NCBI GenBank assembly: GCA_043747555.1
Contig: JAYTOY010000076.1
Span: 1-44,626 of the forward strand
DNA length: 44,626 nt
Direction of reading: 5' to 3'
Source: JAYWDA01 sp043747555
GTDB lineage: Bacteria; Bdellovibrionota; Bdellovibrionia; Bdellovibrionales; Bdellovibrionaceae
Numbering within the stretch: position 1 is the stretch's first letter; each line of letters opens with the position of its first letter. A program made the translations under genes and the position numbers. Under the pieces are notes generated by a model. The model ran no database searches and was not told the DNA's origin. It was given only the letters and a program-made list of their open reading frames with translations. This document shows, piece by piece, positions 17,612 through 26,873 of this stretch.

Positions 17612-18346
17612 ATGCCATTTAATTCGGTAAACCGAAAGCTATTGATTTTAGCGATCCTTTTTGTCGCATTTTTCCAAAACTGCGGACAGCCGGGCGACCT
17701 TGCACTTAAAAGTGCTGGCCAAATTCCAGAGGCGTCTTTAACTCCCGCGGGAACGCCTGCTGGCGATTTCACCTGCCAAACAGTTGTGCTTTTACAATCA
17801 TCACCTAATTTGGTCATTCCGGCACGATCCGGTAATGGCACTTGCTATGCCGTAAAACTTTTCGATGCGATCGCTCATAGTAAGTCGAATCTGACTTCGC
17901 AACTTGAGTATGATGTTGTGTCTAGGAATCACGATACCGGCGGTCTTGGCACAAGAAATCCATATTCGCTGGGCAGTAGCCTTTTCAATCTCAGATTAGA
18001 AGGCCCGCGCAAGGTTAAACTGTCCGGAGGCTTAAGCGCTAGCGCACGAATTTTAGTTGATAATTTTATTTTGGTTGGAATTTATCCGTTAGGATCACAG
18101 CCCCTTAAATATTCTTACAAATCTTATGGAACAAAAGATGCCACGATCGATTCTGGTGAAACTTATATTGAGTTTAAAAATGATCAAATTCCTCTCCAGC
18201 CTTTTGCCTCTGGCGGAACAGCAACAGTTGAACCCTTAGAGCTAGTCAACGATCTTCAAACGATGGCAGACTACACGATTGACCTCCGTGCCCTTGACTG
18301 CGGTGGTTCTCGGGAACTTTCGGATGTGTACGTGCTTTTCCAGTAA
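17612..18346 (+). CDS. Secreted lipoprotein-like protein with FFQNC signal
   Basis: 244 aa from the ATG at 17612, preceded by GGGGGA; a TTG five codons earlier overlaps that SD and is unlikely. N-terminal KLLILAILFVAFFQNC puts a Cys (24) at the end of a hydrophobic stretch as in a lipoprotein, but with Asn at -1 instead of Gly/Ala/Ser. The mature part is beta-rich (VKLSGGLSASARILVDNFILVG) with four more Cys, including TCQTVV and ALDCGG. No family was recognised. It is followed by a terminator and then the DUF1592/DUF1552 pair, whose first member has a similar signal. Confidence 0.75.
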   Translation: MPFNSVNRKLLILAILFVAFFQNCGQPGDLALKSAGQIPEASLTPAGTPAGDFTCQTVVLLQSSPNLVIPARSGNGTCYAVKLFDAIAHSKSNLTSQLEYDVVSRNHDTGGLGTRNPYSLGSSLFNLRLEGPRKVKLSGGLSASARILVDNFILVGIYPLGSQPLKYSYKSYGTKDATIDSGETYIEFKNDQIPLQPFASGGTATVEPLELVNDLQTMADYTIDLRALDCGGSRELSDVYVLFQ

Positions 18347-18380
18347 AGTGTGGATTAGATTGAGACATTGTCTTTTTCTA

Positions 18381-18407
18381 AGGTCTCTCGGAATGAGACT
18401 TTTTTTT
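18381..18407 (+). terminator. Rho-independent terminator
   Basis: GTCTC/GAGAC stem with TCGGAAT loop (extended by a G-U and an A-T pair) followed by eight T, about 35 nt after the preceding stop codon. Confidence 0.7.
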
Positions 18408-18532
18408 AATTTCAGTCATAGAAAACTTCACAGCTCCGATAGGGATATGGGATCATAAGGTCTCGGGTGGGGGATGATCTATGCGTCAGCGCTGTCCAAG
18501 CGAAGCATTGTCTGTAAAAAAAGGAGCCTTGA

Positions 18533-20386
18533 GTGAAAAATCTAATCTCTTTAATCAGCAAAAAAACGCGTCAATTAAAGAAGGCTTCCGCGTTTGGTAA
18601 GGCTCGATTTGTCCACAAGCTGTCATTTTTTCTTGTCGCTATTCCAACGGTCCTTTCATTCAATAACTGTTCCGGTGGATTTAAATCTGCTGCACTTGGT
18701 CCCAACGTCAACGAGTTATTAAGTGGAACTATTCCGCAGTCGTCAATTTCATCGCGTGGATCATTTAGTTGTGATCCTTCACAGGTCGCATTGACGCCCG
18801 CCATGAAGATGACGAATCGCGAATACAGGGCGGCTTTGTTTACTTTGCTAGATGATTTTTCTGGCACTGCAGGGCCCATCAGTGCAGATGGGACGTTACA
18901 AAACTTGGCTAATAATTTATCGTCTGACCTGATCAGCGCTGGCCGAGCAACCTTTAAGGAGCAACCGTTCCTATTGAATCAATTGATGGTCACTGGCTAT
19001 TTTGATATGGCGTTTAGAGCTGGTGAGCTGCTAGCAGCGGCTCCGGGATTGTCAAAATACCCGAACACGAATGGCTGTCTTGCCACTGCGACGATCACCG
19101 CATCTTGCCATCAATTATTTGTCAAAGAGCTTTCATCGCGTGCCTTCAGAACACCAATCTCCCAGGTGGATGCAAATGCTTTAGCTGTAAAAATTTGGGA
19201 CTCGACCCTTTCTAAATCAGATTTGCTGAAGTCCACTTTTGCAACGATCACGCAGATGCCCGAGTTTTTATATAAAGTTTACGATCAGGGTATGCCCTCT
19301 CCCCGCGGAGCCCGCGTATTAAATTTAACGGCTTTCGAATTGGCCACCAAGCTTTCCTTCTTTTTAGTTGGAAAACTACCAGACTCTACTTTGGCCGATC
19401 TAGCAAAATCAGGCCAAATTCTAGAGCCAACCATTTTAAGTCAGCAAGTCGATCGCTTGCTTTTACAGCCTGGTGCTCAGGATATGATCAAACGGCTTTT
19501 TAAAGAGACCTATGGCTACGATCGCTTCGGCAGTTTTTCTTACAGCCCAGACTTTTTGAATGGTCTTGATACGACTAATTTGCCAACAGCTATGACTCAA
19601 GAACTTGACCAGTATTTTGTCGATACAGTTTTAACTAAAAAAGGGACCTTCGAAAATATCATGACCTCCCAGCAAGCTCATATTACCAATAGCAGCCTGG
19701 CTCAAATTTACGGACTGGGCGCAGCCTCAGGATCCGTGACACTGCCGGGGGATCGCGCTGGGTTCATGAGCCGAGCGGCTTTTATGTCGCGAAAATCTGG
19801 AAATTATACCTCGCCGGTGAAAAGGGGCCTAGCTGTTCTTGAGTCGGTCCTTTGCGAAAAAATTGGCGACCCACCCCCGAATGCACCCACTTCAGTGTCT
19901 GAAGTTCAACTTGATAGCCAGTATCAGTCGACTCGGCAGCGTTACGAACATCTGACATTGGTGCCAGGAACAAGTTGTATTTATTGTCACTCGCGCATCA
20001 ATAGTTTGGGCTTTGCATTTGAAAGCTACGACAGTATTGGCCGAAGGCGAAATCAAGAAAGTATTTTTACGGGGCTCACCGGACCTGCTGTTGCCACCGT
20101 TCCGATCGATCCCCGAGCGATCTCGCCTGATATCTTGGCAACACCTACAGCGATCATGGATGCTGTCGATTTGACTCGGCAACTATCAACAAACGACAAA
20201 GCGATGATGTGTTTTGTGAAACAACTAAAAAGCTTTGAAGCCCGGCTCACTCCTGCCGCCGCTGACAATTGCCAAATGAATTCTAGTTTGTCAGCACTTT
20301 ACGGCACCGGAAATAGTCAGGGATCCATCACTGAAGCGATTAAAAATTTAATTCTTTCTAATGATTTTAGGACGTGGAGCTACTAA
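18533..20386 (+). CDS. DUF1592/DUF1588/DUF1585-type extracytoplasmic heme protein
   Basis: 617 aa. GTG start with AAGGAG 6 nt upstream. A long positive N-region precedes a hydrophobic stretch ending SFNNC (Cys46), a lipoprotein-like signal with Asn at -1. Domain order fits the planctomycete-type family: NREYRAALFTLL (about 88-99, DUF1587-like); FVKELSSRAFRTP (DUF1595); VLNLTAFELATKLSFFLVG (DUF1592); AAFMSRKSGNYTSPVKRG with a heme c site CIYCH (about 482-486) and GFAFESYDSIGRRR (DUF1588); and a C-terminal DUF1585 region. It is encoded 9 nt before its usual partner, a DUF1552 protein. The reaction is not established; the CXXCH suggests redox chemistry in the periplasm, supplied by the System II genes at 12-15 kb. 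Confidence 0.88.
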   Translation: MKNLISLISKKTRQLKKASAFGKARFVHKLSFFLVAIPTVLSFNNCSGGFKSAALGPNVNELLSGTIPQSSISSRGSFSCDPSQVALTPAMKMTNREYRAALFTLLDDFSGTAGPISADGTLQNLANNLSSDLISAGRATFKEQPFLLNQLMVTGYFDMAFRAGELLAAAPGLSKYPNTNGCLATATITASCHQLFVKELSSRAFRTPISQVDANALAVKIWDSTLSKSDLLKSTFATITQMPEFLYKVYDQGMPSPRGARVLNLTAFELATKLSFFLVGKLPDSTLADLAKSGQILEPTILSQQVDRLLLQPGAQDMIKRLFKETYGYDRFGSFSYSPDFLNGLDTTNLPTAMTQELDQYFVDTVLTKKGTFENIMTSQQAHITNSSLAQIYGLGAASGSVTLPGDRAGFMSRAAFMSRKSGNYTSPVKRGLAVLESVLCEKIGDPPPNAPTSVSEVQLDSQYQSTRQRYEHLTLVPGTSCIYCHSRINSLGFAFESYDSIGRRRNQESIFTGLTGPAVATVPIDPRAISPDILATPTAIMDAVDLTRQLSTNDKAMMCFVKQLKSFEARLTPAAADNCQMNSSLSALYGTGNSQGSITEAIKNLILSNDFRTWSY

Positions 20387-20395
20387 GGAGATTTT

Positions 20396-21913
20396 ATGAG
20401 CATCGTTACTTGTAAAAAAACGAGAAGACAATTTTTAGTGGGCTCCGGCAGCACGCTCTTGGCTTTGCCATTCCTTCCAAGCCTTTTTTTGTCAGAAGCT
20501 GAAGCTCAAACGGCGCTGACAAATAGAAAGATGATGGTTTTTTGGTTGGATCATAATCCACTTCAAGAGTTCTGGCCTCAACGATCCATCGCCACGACTC
20601 CCATTGGAAGTTCGGGGGCGATGGAAATGATGCTCAGTACGATGTCATCAGCGACGGCGATCAGTCCAGTGCTTTCCCATCCGATGTATGATACGATCAG
20701 AAAACAAAATCAACTTTCGATCGTGCGAGGTCTGGACGTTCACAGATATGGTGGTCACGGCCTTGCGGCACTTGGTGGCCATGCCGAAACAAATGCGGGT
20801 GCCCTTGTACAAGGGCCTTCGAATTATCCGACGATGGACATGTACATTGAAAATTCTCCGAGCGTTTATCCATCGACAACTCCAGCTTCCGTCACAAAAG
20901 CCATTCGCATCGACTTTTCTGGAAACCATCAGTTTTTGCAAAAAACCGGAACATTAAGTCAGTTTACGCCGTTTTACGGTTACGACAGTGTTCAAAGCAA
21001 TACGGATTATTATACGATCATCCAGATGTATAATGACGTTTTCAAATATTTAACCGGGGGAACGACAGCCCCAATTGATAATACGAATTTATTAAAAACA
21101 AATATTTTAAATCGAGTGCATGAGTCTTTTGTTTCTTTTAGGTCCAATCGAAAAATTTCCAGCAATGATATCGCACGTTTGGATCAACACTTGGGCTTTT
21201 TAACAGACTTGCAAAGACGATTTACGTCCGGACCGGCGCCGATTTTGGCCTGCACAAAACCGAATGCACCGATTCTGAACCATGATCCCACTCAGTACGT
21301 TGGCAACTATTTGGACCTACTTGTCATTGCTTTCAAATGTGGAATGACGAAATTTTCAACGATGTATTTTGAAGCCCATGATCCAGCTTGGATTCCGGGA
21401 CTTAATTTACCAGCTGGCATCGACCTGCATGGAGCTATTCATGGCACAACGGGAGATGCCACAGCCATTGCGCTGAAAAGTCGAGTTTATGAAGTTTGGA
21501 ATAAGTATTATCTGAATGTGATCGCCGATCGATTTATAACACCAATGAATCAACTCGAAGGAAATACTGGAAAAACATATTTAGACAATATGTTGACCGT
21601 TGTTTTAACCCAGATGGGAATGGAAAGCACAAAGTACACTTCGGGCCATGGCAGTTCCGATATGCAACAGATGATGATCGGTTCTATGGGCGGTGCTCTG
21701 CGAGCGGGTCGTTATACATCGATGCCAGGACCCGATTATTCCAGAATTCCTTACAACACATTTATGATCACCCTTTTACAGCTGATGGGCGTTCCACAGT
21801 CCGAGTATTCTCCGTACGCTTCTGGCCAAAAGGGATTTGGATTTTACGACACAAGTATTTCAACGCCGTACACTTCCAGATTTTATTCTCCACTGACCGA
21901 GCTGCTGGCCTAA
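20396..21913 (+). CDS. DUF1552 protein exported by Tat
   Basis: 505 aa. Twin-arginine signal TRRQFLVG (9-16), then a hydrophobic stretch and an AEAQT cleavage-like site near residue 38. The body matches DUF1552: MMVFWLDHNPLQEFWP after the signal, repeated HGGH-like His clusters (RYGGHGLAALGGH, about 118-130) and TSGHGSSDMQQMMIG near 417-431. Tat export suggests it folds, perhaps with a metal, before translocation; the His/Asp clusters resemble a sulfatase/phosphatase-like metal site, which is inference. Start: ATG with AAGGAG, 9 nt after the DUF1592 stop. Confidence 0.9.
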   Translation: MSIVTCKKTRRQFLVGSGSTLLALPFLPSLFLSEAEAQTALTNRKMMVFWLDHNPLQEFWPQRSIATTPIGSSGAMEMMLSTMSSATAISPVLSHPMYDTIRKQNQLSIVRGLDVHRYGGHGLAALGGHAETNAGALVQGPSNYPTMDMYIENSPSVYPSTTPASVTKAIRIDFSGNHQFLQKTGTLSQFTPFYGYDSVQSNTDYYTIIQMYNDVFKYLTGGTTAPIDNTNLLKTNILNRVHESFVSFRSNRKISSNDIARLDQHLGFLTDLQRRFTSGPAPILACTKPNAPILNHDPTQYVGNYLDLLVIAFKCGMTKFSTMYFEAHDPAWIPGLNLPAGIDLHGAIHGTTGDATAIALKSRVYEVWNKYYLNVIADRFITPMNQLEGNTGKTYLDNMLTVVLTQMGMESTKYTSGHGSSDMQQMMIGSMGGALRAGRYTSMPGPDYSRIPYNTFMITLLQLMGVPQSEYSPYASGQKGFGFYDTSISTPYTSRFYSPLTELLA

Positions 21914-21950
21914 AAGCCGAGATCCTTTACTTCGCCAAAAGTCTAGGTGA

Positions 21951-21976
21951 TCGCCCGAGGTCCAGGGATTTTTTTT
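21951..21976 (+). terminator. Weak terminator after the DUF1552 gene
   Basis: CCC-(8 nt)-GGG hairpin followed by eight T, about 40 nt after the stop. The stem is short, so confidence is low. Confidence 0.35.
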
Positions 21977-22018
21977 CCCATGCCATAGGCTTGGTTTTTT
22001 GTTACTCTACCAGGCAAG

Positions 22019-22024
22019 TATAAC
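22019..22024 (+). promoter_or_regulatory. Possible -10 of the gsp operon
   Basis: TATAAC lies only 9 nt before the first gspC ATG (22034), with no good -35 at 16-18 nt. If used, the transcript would start at or very near that ATG, leaving no room for an SD. Confidence 0.35.
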
Positions 22025-22033
22025 TAAACTGAC

Positions 22034-22993
22034 ATGAAGGATTCATGGTCTGAACTCATCAAAGGATTTGGTGTGGCTATAATTCGCGGCTTAAAGAACA
22101 AATCAGGTCCACGACCTGTTTGGGAGGGATTTTATCCTTACCTCTTTATTTTGTTTTTGGCTTTTGCCACCGCCGACGTTTTAATATTAGCTTTCCGCGA
22201 TCGAATGCTTCCGACGCAAGTTCCACCCGCCCATCCCAAGCCTGCGCCTATCACAACGGGTCTCGAGCAGGGTGCTTTCAACACAATCATTGGTCGCAAT
22301 ATATTTTCGTCGGATGGAATTATTCCACCGTCGCTCCAAGGCGAAACTGGGGGCGGTCAAAAAGATGCTCCTCCGGTTTTATCTCAGCTGCCACTCGTTT
22401 TAATTGGAACTTTAGTTCATTCAAATGCCGAAAAGTCCATTGCTGCCATTGAAGTTAAATCAAAGAATCAAGTGATCTCTTACACTCCAAAAAAGGAAAT
22501 CGAAGGCTTAGCGACAGTTGAAAGAGTCGAGCGTATGAAGGTGATTCTAAGAAATTTGAATAATAATCGCCTGGAGTATTTAGAAATTAAAACGGATAGC
22601 AAAGTGAGCTTCGGGACGACCGCAAAAATCACCTCTGGTGGTGGTGGCGGCTTAGTCAGCAAAGTCGGTGAAAATGAATTTCACGTCACGCGTGCGACTT
22701 TAAATGCTCAACTTTCAAATCTGCCAGAAATTCTTCGCCAAGCCAAAGCGCTCCCCGCCACCGATGCTAGTGGCAATGTTTATGGCTTTCGTATCACTGC
22801 CATCGAGCCCGGCAGCGTTTACACCGAGCTTGGAATTACCAATGGTGATGTGATCACTGGTGTTCAAGGGAACCCTGTAACAAGTGCTCAGCAAGCCATG
22901 GAAATGTATCAAACTTTAAGATCTGCTGGTGATATCGAAATACAAGTTGAACGTGATGGAAGACGACAGACCCTGAAATATCAGGTGAAGTAG
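22034..22993 (+). CDS. gspC: Type II secretion inner-membrane protein GspC
   Basis: 319 aa from ATG 22034. A better ribosome site (AAAGGA, 22061-22066) precedes an in-frame GTG at 22073, which would give 306 aa. One membrane helix (about 33-53), then the homology region (AFNTIIGRNIFSSDG, about 75-89) that contacts the secretin, and a C-terminal PDZ domain (about 228-317, FRITAIEPGSVYTELGITNG). GspC links the inner-membrane platform to GspD and selects substrate. First gene of a 13-kb gsp cluster; 23 nt before gspD. Confidence 0.93.
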   Translation: MKDSWSELIKGFGVAIIRGLKNKSGPRPVWEGFYPYLFILFLAFATADVLILAFRDRMLPTQVPPAHPKPAPITTGLEQGAFNTIIGRNIFSSDGIIPPSLQGETGGGQKDAPPVLSQLPLVLIGTLVHSNAEKSIAAIEVKSKNQVISYTPKKEIEGLATVERVERMKVILRNLNNNRLEYLEIKTDSKVSFGTTAKITSGGGGGLVSKVGENEFHVTRATLNAQLSNLPEILRQAKALPATDASGNVYGFRITAIEPGSVYTELGITNGDVITGVQGNPVTSAQQAMEMYQTLRSAGDIEIQVERDGRRQTLKYQVK

Positions 22994-23016
22994 CTTATGC
23001 GAAGAGGGAGTTTAAG

Positions 23017-25176
23017 ATGAGAAAATCTGTTTCAGGGCTGGTCATTTTATGTATAATCACTCCGATGGCGGGCGCGCAAACTTCGACGGATGCAAAAAAA
23101 CCAAGCGGCATGACGCAATCCCAAAAAAGCAAATTTGCAAAAGCCAGTCCTGAAGATATCACTAACGAAAATTTTCCGGAAACTATCGAATCCTTTGATT
23201 TTCCCAACGTCGATATCAACGATATTATTAAAGCCATCAGTGAGCTGACTGGAAAAAACTTTATCATCGATCCCGGTGTCAGAGGAAAAATCACGATCGT
23301 AGCCCCCAGTAAAATCACGGTGGCCGAAGCCTACAAAGCTTTTTTGTCTGCCTTAGCCATCAATGGTTTTACAATCGTTCCGAGTGGCAGCTTTCTAAAA
23401 GTAAAACTAGCAAGAAATGCTCAGCGGGACAGTATTGAAACATACTCTGGTGCTTACTACCCTAATACGGATCAACTGATCACAAGGATCGTCACCTTAA
23501 AACATATTCAAGCCGAACAAGTAACCAGGGATTTGCGAGTTTTAGTTTCAACAAATGGTGAAATCAATCATTACGCTCCGACCAATTCGATTATTATTTC
23601 TGACTTCGGTTCAAATATTGACAGAGTTATGAAAATTTTAAATCAGTTGGATGTTCCAGGCTTCGAAGATCAGTTGGAAGTGATTCCTGTTCGCTACGGT
23701 AAAGCCAAGGACCTTGCTGATCTTGTCGACCGCATCGTGAATAAAGGCGAAAAGGGAAATAACTCTAGAGGCGGAACATTTTCTAGCGGTGTTCCAAGAT
23801 TCACCCGTGCAGGCTCCGGCCAGGCTGGCGGCGGCTTTTTTATGGCGATCCCTGATGATCGCACAAACTCGATTGTTGTCACAGGCAGCAAGGCCGGCAT
23901 TATCCGTGTAAAAAAACTAATTCAACAATTAGACTTCCGAATCAGACCTGAAGACTCAGGCGGCGTGCATGTTTATTATATGAAATATGGTGATGCCGAA
24001 AAAATTGCGACTGTCATGCAAGGTGTGGCAAAAGAAGGCGCTCCAAAATCCGGTCCTGGCGGCGGTGGTCCTTCGTCTCCGTTTGGGCCGCCTGCTGTCA
24101 CTAGTAATGCGGCTGGCGCCACTGAGATATTCGGCGGCGATGTTAAAATCAGCGCCGATAAAAGCACTAACAGTTTAGTGATTGTTGCTAGCAAACAAGA
24201 TTACGAAATTGTTCTGAATTTGCTTTCCAAATTGGACATTGCGCGCGACCAAGTTTTTGTTGAAGCCATCATTATGGAAATGAAAGCCAGCATGGGCGAC
24301 GACTGGAAAATCGGGTATTATCAGTTTAACGAAGGCGGCGTTGGAAAAACTGGTTTTAATGGCGGTATTGATTTGCCAGCGATGTTAAGCCCTACAGGCG
24401 GAGTCGGAACTATTATTGGATTTGGCCAAGGGAAAGAGATTTCAATCACAGGTCCCGACAAATCAATCCTTAAAATTCCTTCTTTGATCGGCTTTATTAA
24501 CTTTTTGAAATCCACGACAAAGGCGAACATCTTATCTCGTCCACAAATTACTGTTCTTGATAATCAAGAAGGCGAAATTGAAGTGGGCGACAAAATTGCC
24601 ACTAGTTTGGTAAAGACGGCTGGAACGAATGGAGCTGGTGATACTTTCACTCCTAATTTAGAAGAAGCGACGATTAAATTAGTTATTAAGCCGGTGATTT
24701 CACCCACCACCAATTCGGTTCGGATGGTTGTTGATCAAAAGATTAAGCAACCTACAACCGTCGAAAATCTACCAAAAGCACTGGCAGAAAATACGACTCC
24801 CCTAGCCACTCGTACGATCAAAACCACAATTGTTGTCAATGATGGCGACACTGCGATTATTGGTGGATTAATGCGCGATCAAGACTCTGAAGAGATTTCA
24901 AAAGTGCCGTTGCTAGGCGATCTGCCGATCATTGGCTGGCTGTTTAAATCACGAGCTTCAAGGCGAGCAAAAACAAACCTAACTGTCTTTTTAACTCCCA
25001 AAGTCATCCGCACGGTGGCTCGTCAAAAGGAGATCGTACGAGATAAATTAAGCCAGCGGCTAGATTATATCAAAGGCCAAGGCGGCAAAGATCCCTTTGG
25101 ATCAACAGCCGATGAAATTCAAAGTAGCGTTGGTGTTAAAAAAACTGACGAAGAAAATAAAACGATCAAAGAATAG
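23017..25176 (+). CDS. gspD: Type II secretion secretin GspD
   Basis: 719 aa. Signal peptide (1 to about 22). N0 domain (about 55-125, VDINDIIKAISELTGKNFII), N1-N3 domains, and C-terminal secretin domain with VEAIIMEM (about 415-422), ILSRPQITVLDNQEGEIEVG and VPLLGDLPIIGWLFKS (about 630-645). It forms the outer-membrane channel. Two low-complexity Gly/Ser/Pro segments (about 246-272 and 341-370) interrupt the N-domains. The charged tail after the secretin domain has no clear pilotin-binding signature, and no pilotin gene is present here. Good SD (GAGGGAG). Confidence 0.97.
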   Translation: MRKSVSGLVILCIITPMAGAQTSTDAKKPSGMTQSQKSKFAKASPEDITNENFPETIESFDFPNVDINDIIKAISELTGKNFIIDPGVRGKITIVAPSKITVAEAYKAFLSALAINGFTIVPSGSFLKVKLARNAQRDSIETYSGAYYPNTDQLITRIVTLKHIQAEQVTRDLRVLVSTNGEINHYAPTNSIIISDFGSNIDRVMKILNQLDVPGFEDQLEVIPVRYGKAKDLADLVDRIVNKGEKGNNSRGGTFSSGVPRFTRAGSGQAGGGFFMAIPDDRTNSIVVTGSKAGIIRVKKLIQQLDFRIRPEDSGGVHVYYMKYGDAEKIATVMQGVAKEGAPKSGPGGGGPSSPFGPPAVTSNAAGATEIFGGDVKISADKSTNSLVIVASKQDYEIVLNLLSKLDIARDQVFVEAIIMEMKASMGDDWKIGYYQFNEGGVGKTGFNGGIDLPAMLSPTGGVGTIIGFGQGKEISITGPDKSILKIPSLIGFINFLKSTTKANILSRPQITVLDNQEGEIEVGDKIATSLVKTAGTNGAGDTFTPNLEEATIKLVIKPVISPTTNSVRMVVDQKIKQPTTVENLPKALAENTTPLATRTIKTTIVVNDGDTAIIGGLMRDQDSEEISKVPLLGDLPIIGWLFKSRASRRAKTNLTVFLTPKVIRTVARQKEIVRDKLSQRLDYIKGQGGKDPFGSTADEIQSSVGVKKTDEENKTIKE

Positions 25177-25188
25177 GACACCCGATTC

Positions 25189-26871
25189 ATGGATATTCAA
25201 AATATCCTTAGTAAAAGCACAGCCCTTTCGGCCGATCAACTGCGATCGGTCTTAGCCAGTACATCGGCCGTTCGCCCGATGACGGTGGGGGCGGCTCTTG
25301 ATCAAAAAGAATACACTTCTGCAGAAGAGCTTGTTTCAGCCCTTTGTCACGAGATGGGTGTTGAGTTTATCAAAGATATTCCGGTCAATGATATTTCATC
25401 AGACTTAATTCGCGATATTCCTATTAATTATGCAAAGACCAACGCCATTCTTCCCTACAAGGAAGATAGTGACTGCGTGATTGCCCTGACAGCAAATCCT
25501 GTCAATATCAAAGCTCTTGATGATTTACAGGTGATCTTTGGAAAAAAGGTTCGCTTTTTAACGGCAACATTATCTAAACTTCAAGATGCCATTAATAGGG
25601 TCTATGAAAAATCCACGGCCAATCTTTCAGGTTTAGATGAAATCGACGGTGAAGATTACGATTTAGATGATCCCATTATTGATTTGCTTGAAGCTGGTGA
25701 AGATGATGCGCCCGTTATAAAACTGGTCAATTCCCTTCTATTCCGCGCTGTCAAAGAAAAAGCTTCAGACATCCATTTAGAACCTTACGAAAAAGATATG
25801 GTTGTGCGCTTCCGAATTGATGGTGTGCTGTTTGATATTTACAAACCACCTAAAAAACTTCAAAACGCCATCACGTCGCGAATTAAAGTGATGGCAAATT
25901 TAAATATTGCTGAAAAACGTCTGCCGCAAGATGGTCGAATTCCATTAAAAGTCGGCGGTAAAGATATTGATATTCGTTTATCCACTGTTCCCACCGCCCA
26001 TGGTGAGCGGGTTGTTATGCGTTTACAAGATAGGTCTAATGTTGTTTTTGAACTGGAACAGCTTGGATTTTCCGATGAAAACTTAAAAAAGATTTCTGAT
26101 ATGTGTTTGCGCAGTTATGGGATTCTACTTGTCACAGGTCCCACAGGCTCAGGCAAATCCACAACTTTGTATGCTTGCTTGACCCGAATTAATAACACCG
26201 ACGTGAATATTTTAACCATCGAAGATCCGATCGAGAATCGAATTCACGGCATCGGACAAGTGCAAGTGAATGCAAAAATTGGTCTTACTTTTGCAGCCGG
26301 CTTAAGATCTTTTCTGCGGCAAGATCCCGATGTCATTATGGTTGGAGAGATTCGTGATTTAGAAACTTGTGAACTGGCTGTTCAATCTTCACTGACTGGT
26401 CATATCGTGTTTTCCACACTACATACAAACGATGCGGCAGGGTCTTTTCCTCGCTTGATCGATATTGGCGCGGAACCTTTTTTAATTGCAACTTCCATCT
26501 TAGCTGTGATTTCCCAGCGTCTGGTGCGCGTCCTGTGCCCGCACTGCAAAGCCACTTATGAACCTTCTGAATTTGAACTTGGCCTTTTAGGTGTGACTCG
26601 TGAAATCGCTAAAAATTCTAATATTTGTAAAGCTGTCGGTTGTGAGCACTGCAATCAAAAAGGCACCGTCGGCCGAACTGTTATTTCTGAAGTCTTAGAA
26701 GTCACTGAAGATATCAGGTCTTTGATTATGCAAAGAAAAGACGGCAACACGATTAAAAAACAAGCCGTTAATAATGGCATGAAGACCTTCCGTGATCATG
26801 GCATCCAAAAGGTTTTAAGTGGAATAACAACCATCGAAGAATTGCTGAGCAACACTCAGCTTGATGTGTAA
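25189..26871 (+). CDS. gspE: Type II secretion ATPase GspE
   Basis: 560 aa. N-terminal N1E domains (1 to about 150), then the hexameric ATPase core: Walker A GPTGSGKSTT (about 316-325), Asp box, Walker B DPDVIMVGEIRD (about 380-391), His box LTGHIVFSTLHTND. The zinc module has CPHC (about 449) and CEHC (about 485), as in canonical GspE. Powers pseudopilus assembly from the cytoplasm through GspL/GspF. Starts 12 nt after gspD. Confidence 0.97.
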   Translation: MDIQNILSKSTALSADQLRSVLASTSAVRPMTVGAALDQKEYTSAEELVSALCHEMGVEFIKDIPVNDISSDLIRDIPINYAKTNAILPYKEDSDCVIALTANPVNIKALDDLQVIFGKKVRFLTATLSKLQDAINRVYEKSTANLSGLDEIDGEDYDLDDPIIDLLEAGEDDAPVIKLVNSLLFRAVKEKASDIHLEPYEKDMVVRFRIDGVLFDIYKPPKKLQNAITSRIKVMANLNIAEKRLPQDGRIPLKVGGKDIDIRLSTVPTAHGERVVMRLQDRSNVVFELEQLGFSDENLKKISDMCLRSYGILLVTGPTGSGKSTTLYACLTRINNTDVNILTIEDPIENRIHGIGQVQVNAKIGLTFAAGLRSFLRQDPDVIMVGEIRDLETCELAVQSSLTGHIVFSTLHTNDAAGSFPRLIDIGAEPFLIATSILAVISQRLVRVLCPHCKATYEPSEFELGLLGVTREIAKNSNICKAVGCEHCNQKGTVGRTVISEVLEVTEDIRSLIMQRKDGNTIKKQAVNNGMKTFRDHGIQKVLSGITTIEELLSNTQLDV

Positions 26872-26873
26872 CG

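Noticed and set aside
18481..18600. 40-codon ORF overlapping the start of the DUF1592 gene in another frame
   Set aside because: Its 3' half is an out-of-frame reading of the real gene, and the AAGGAG inside it serves the GTG at 18533.
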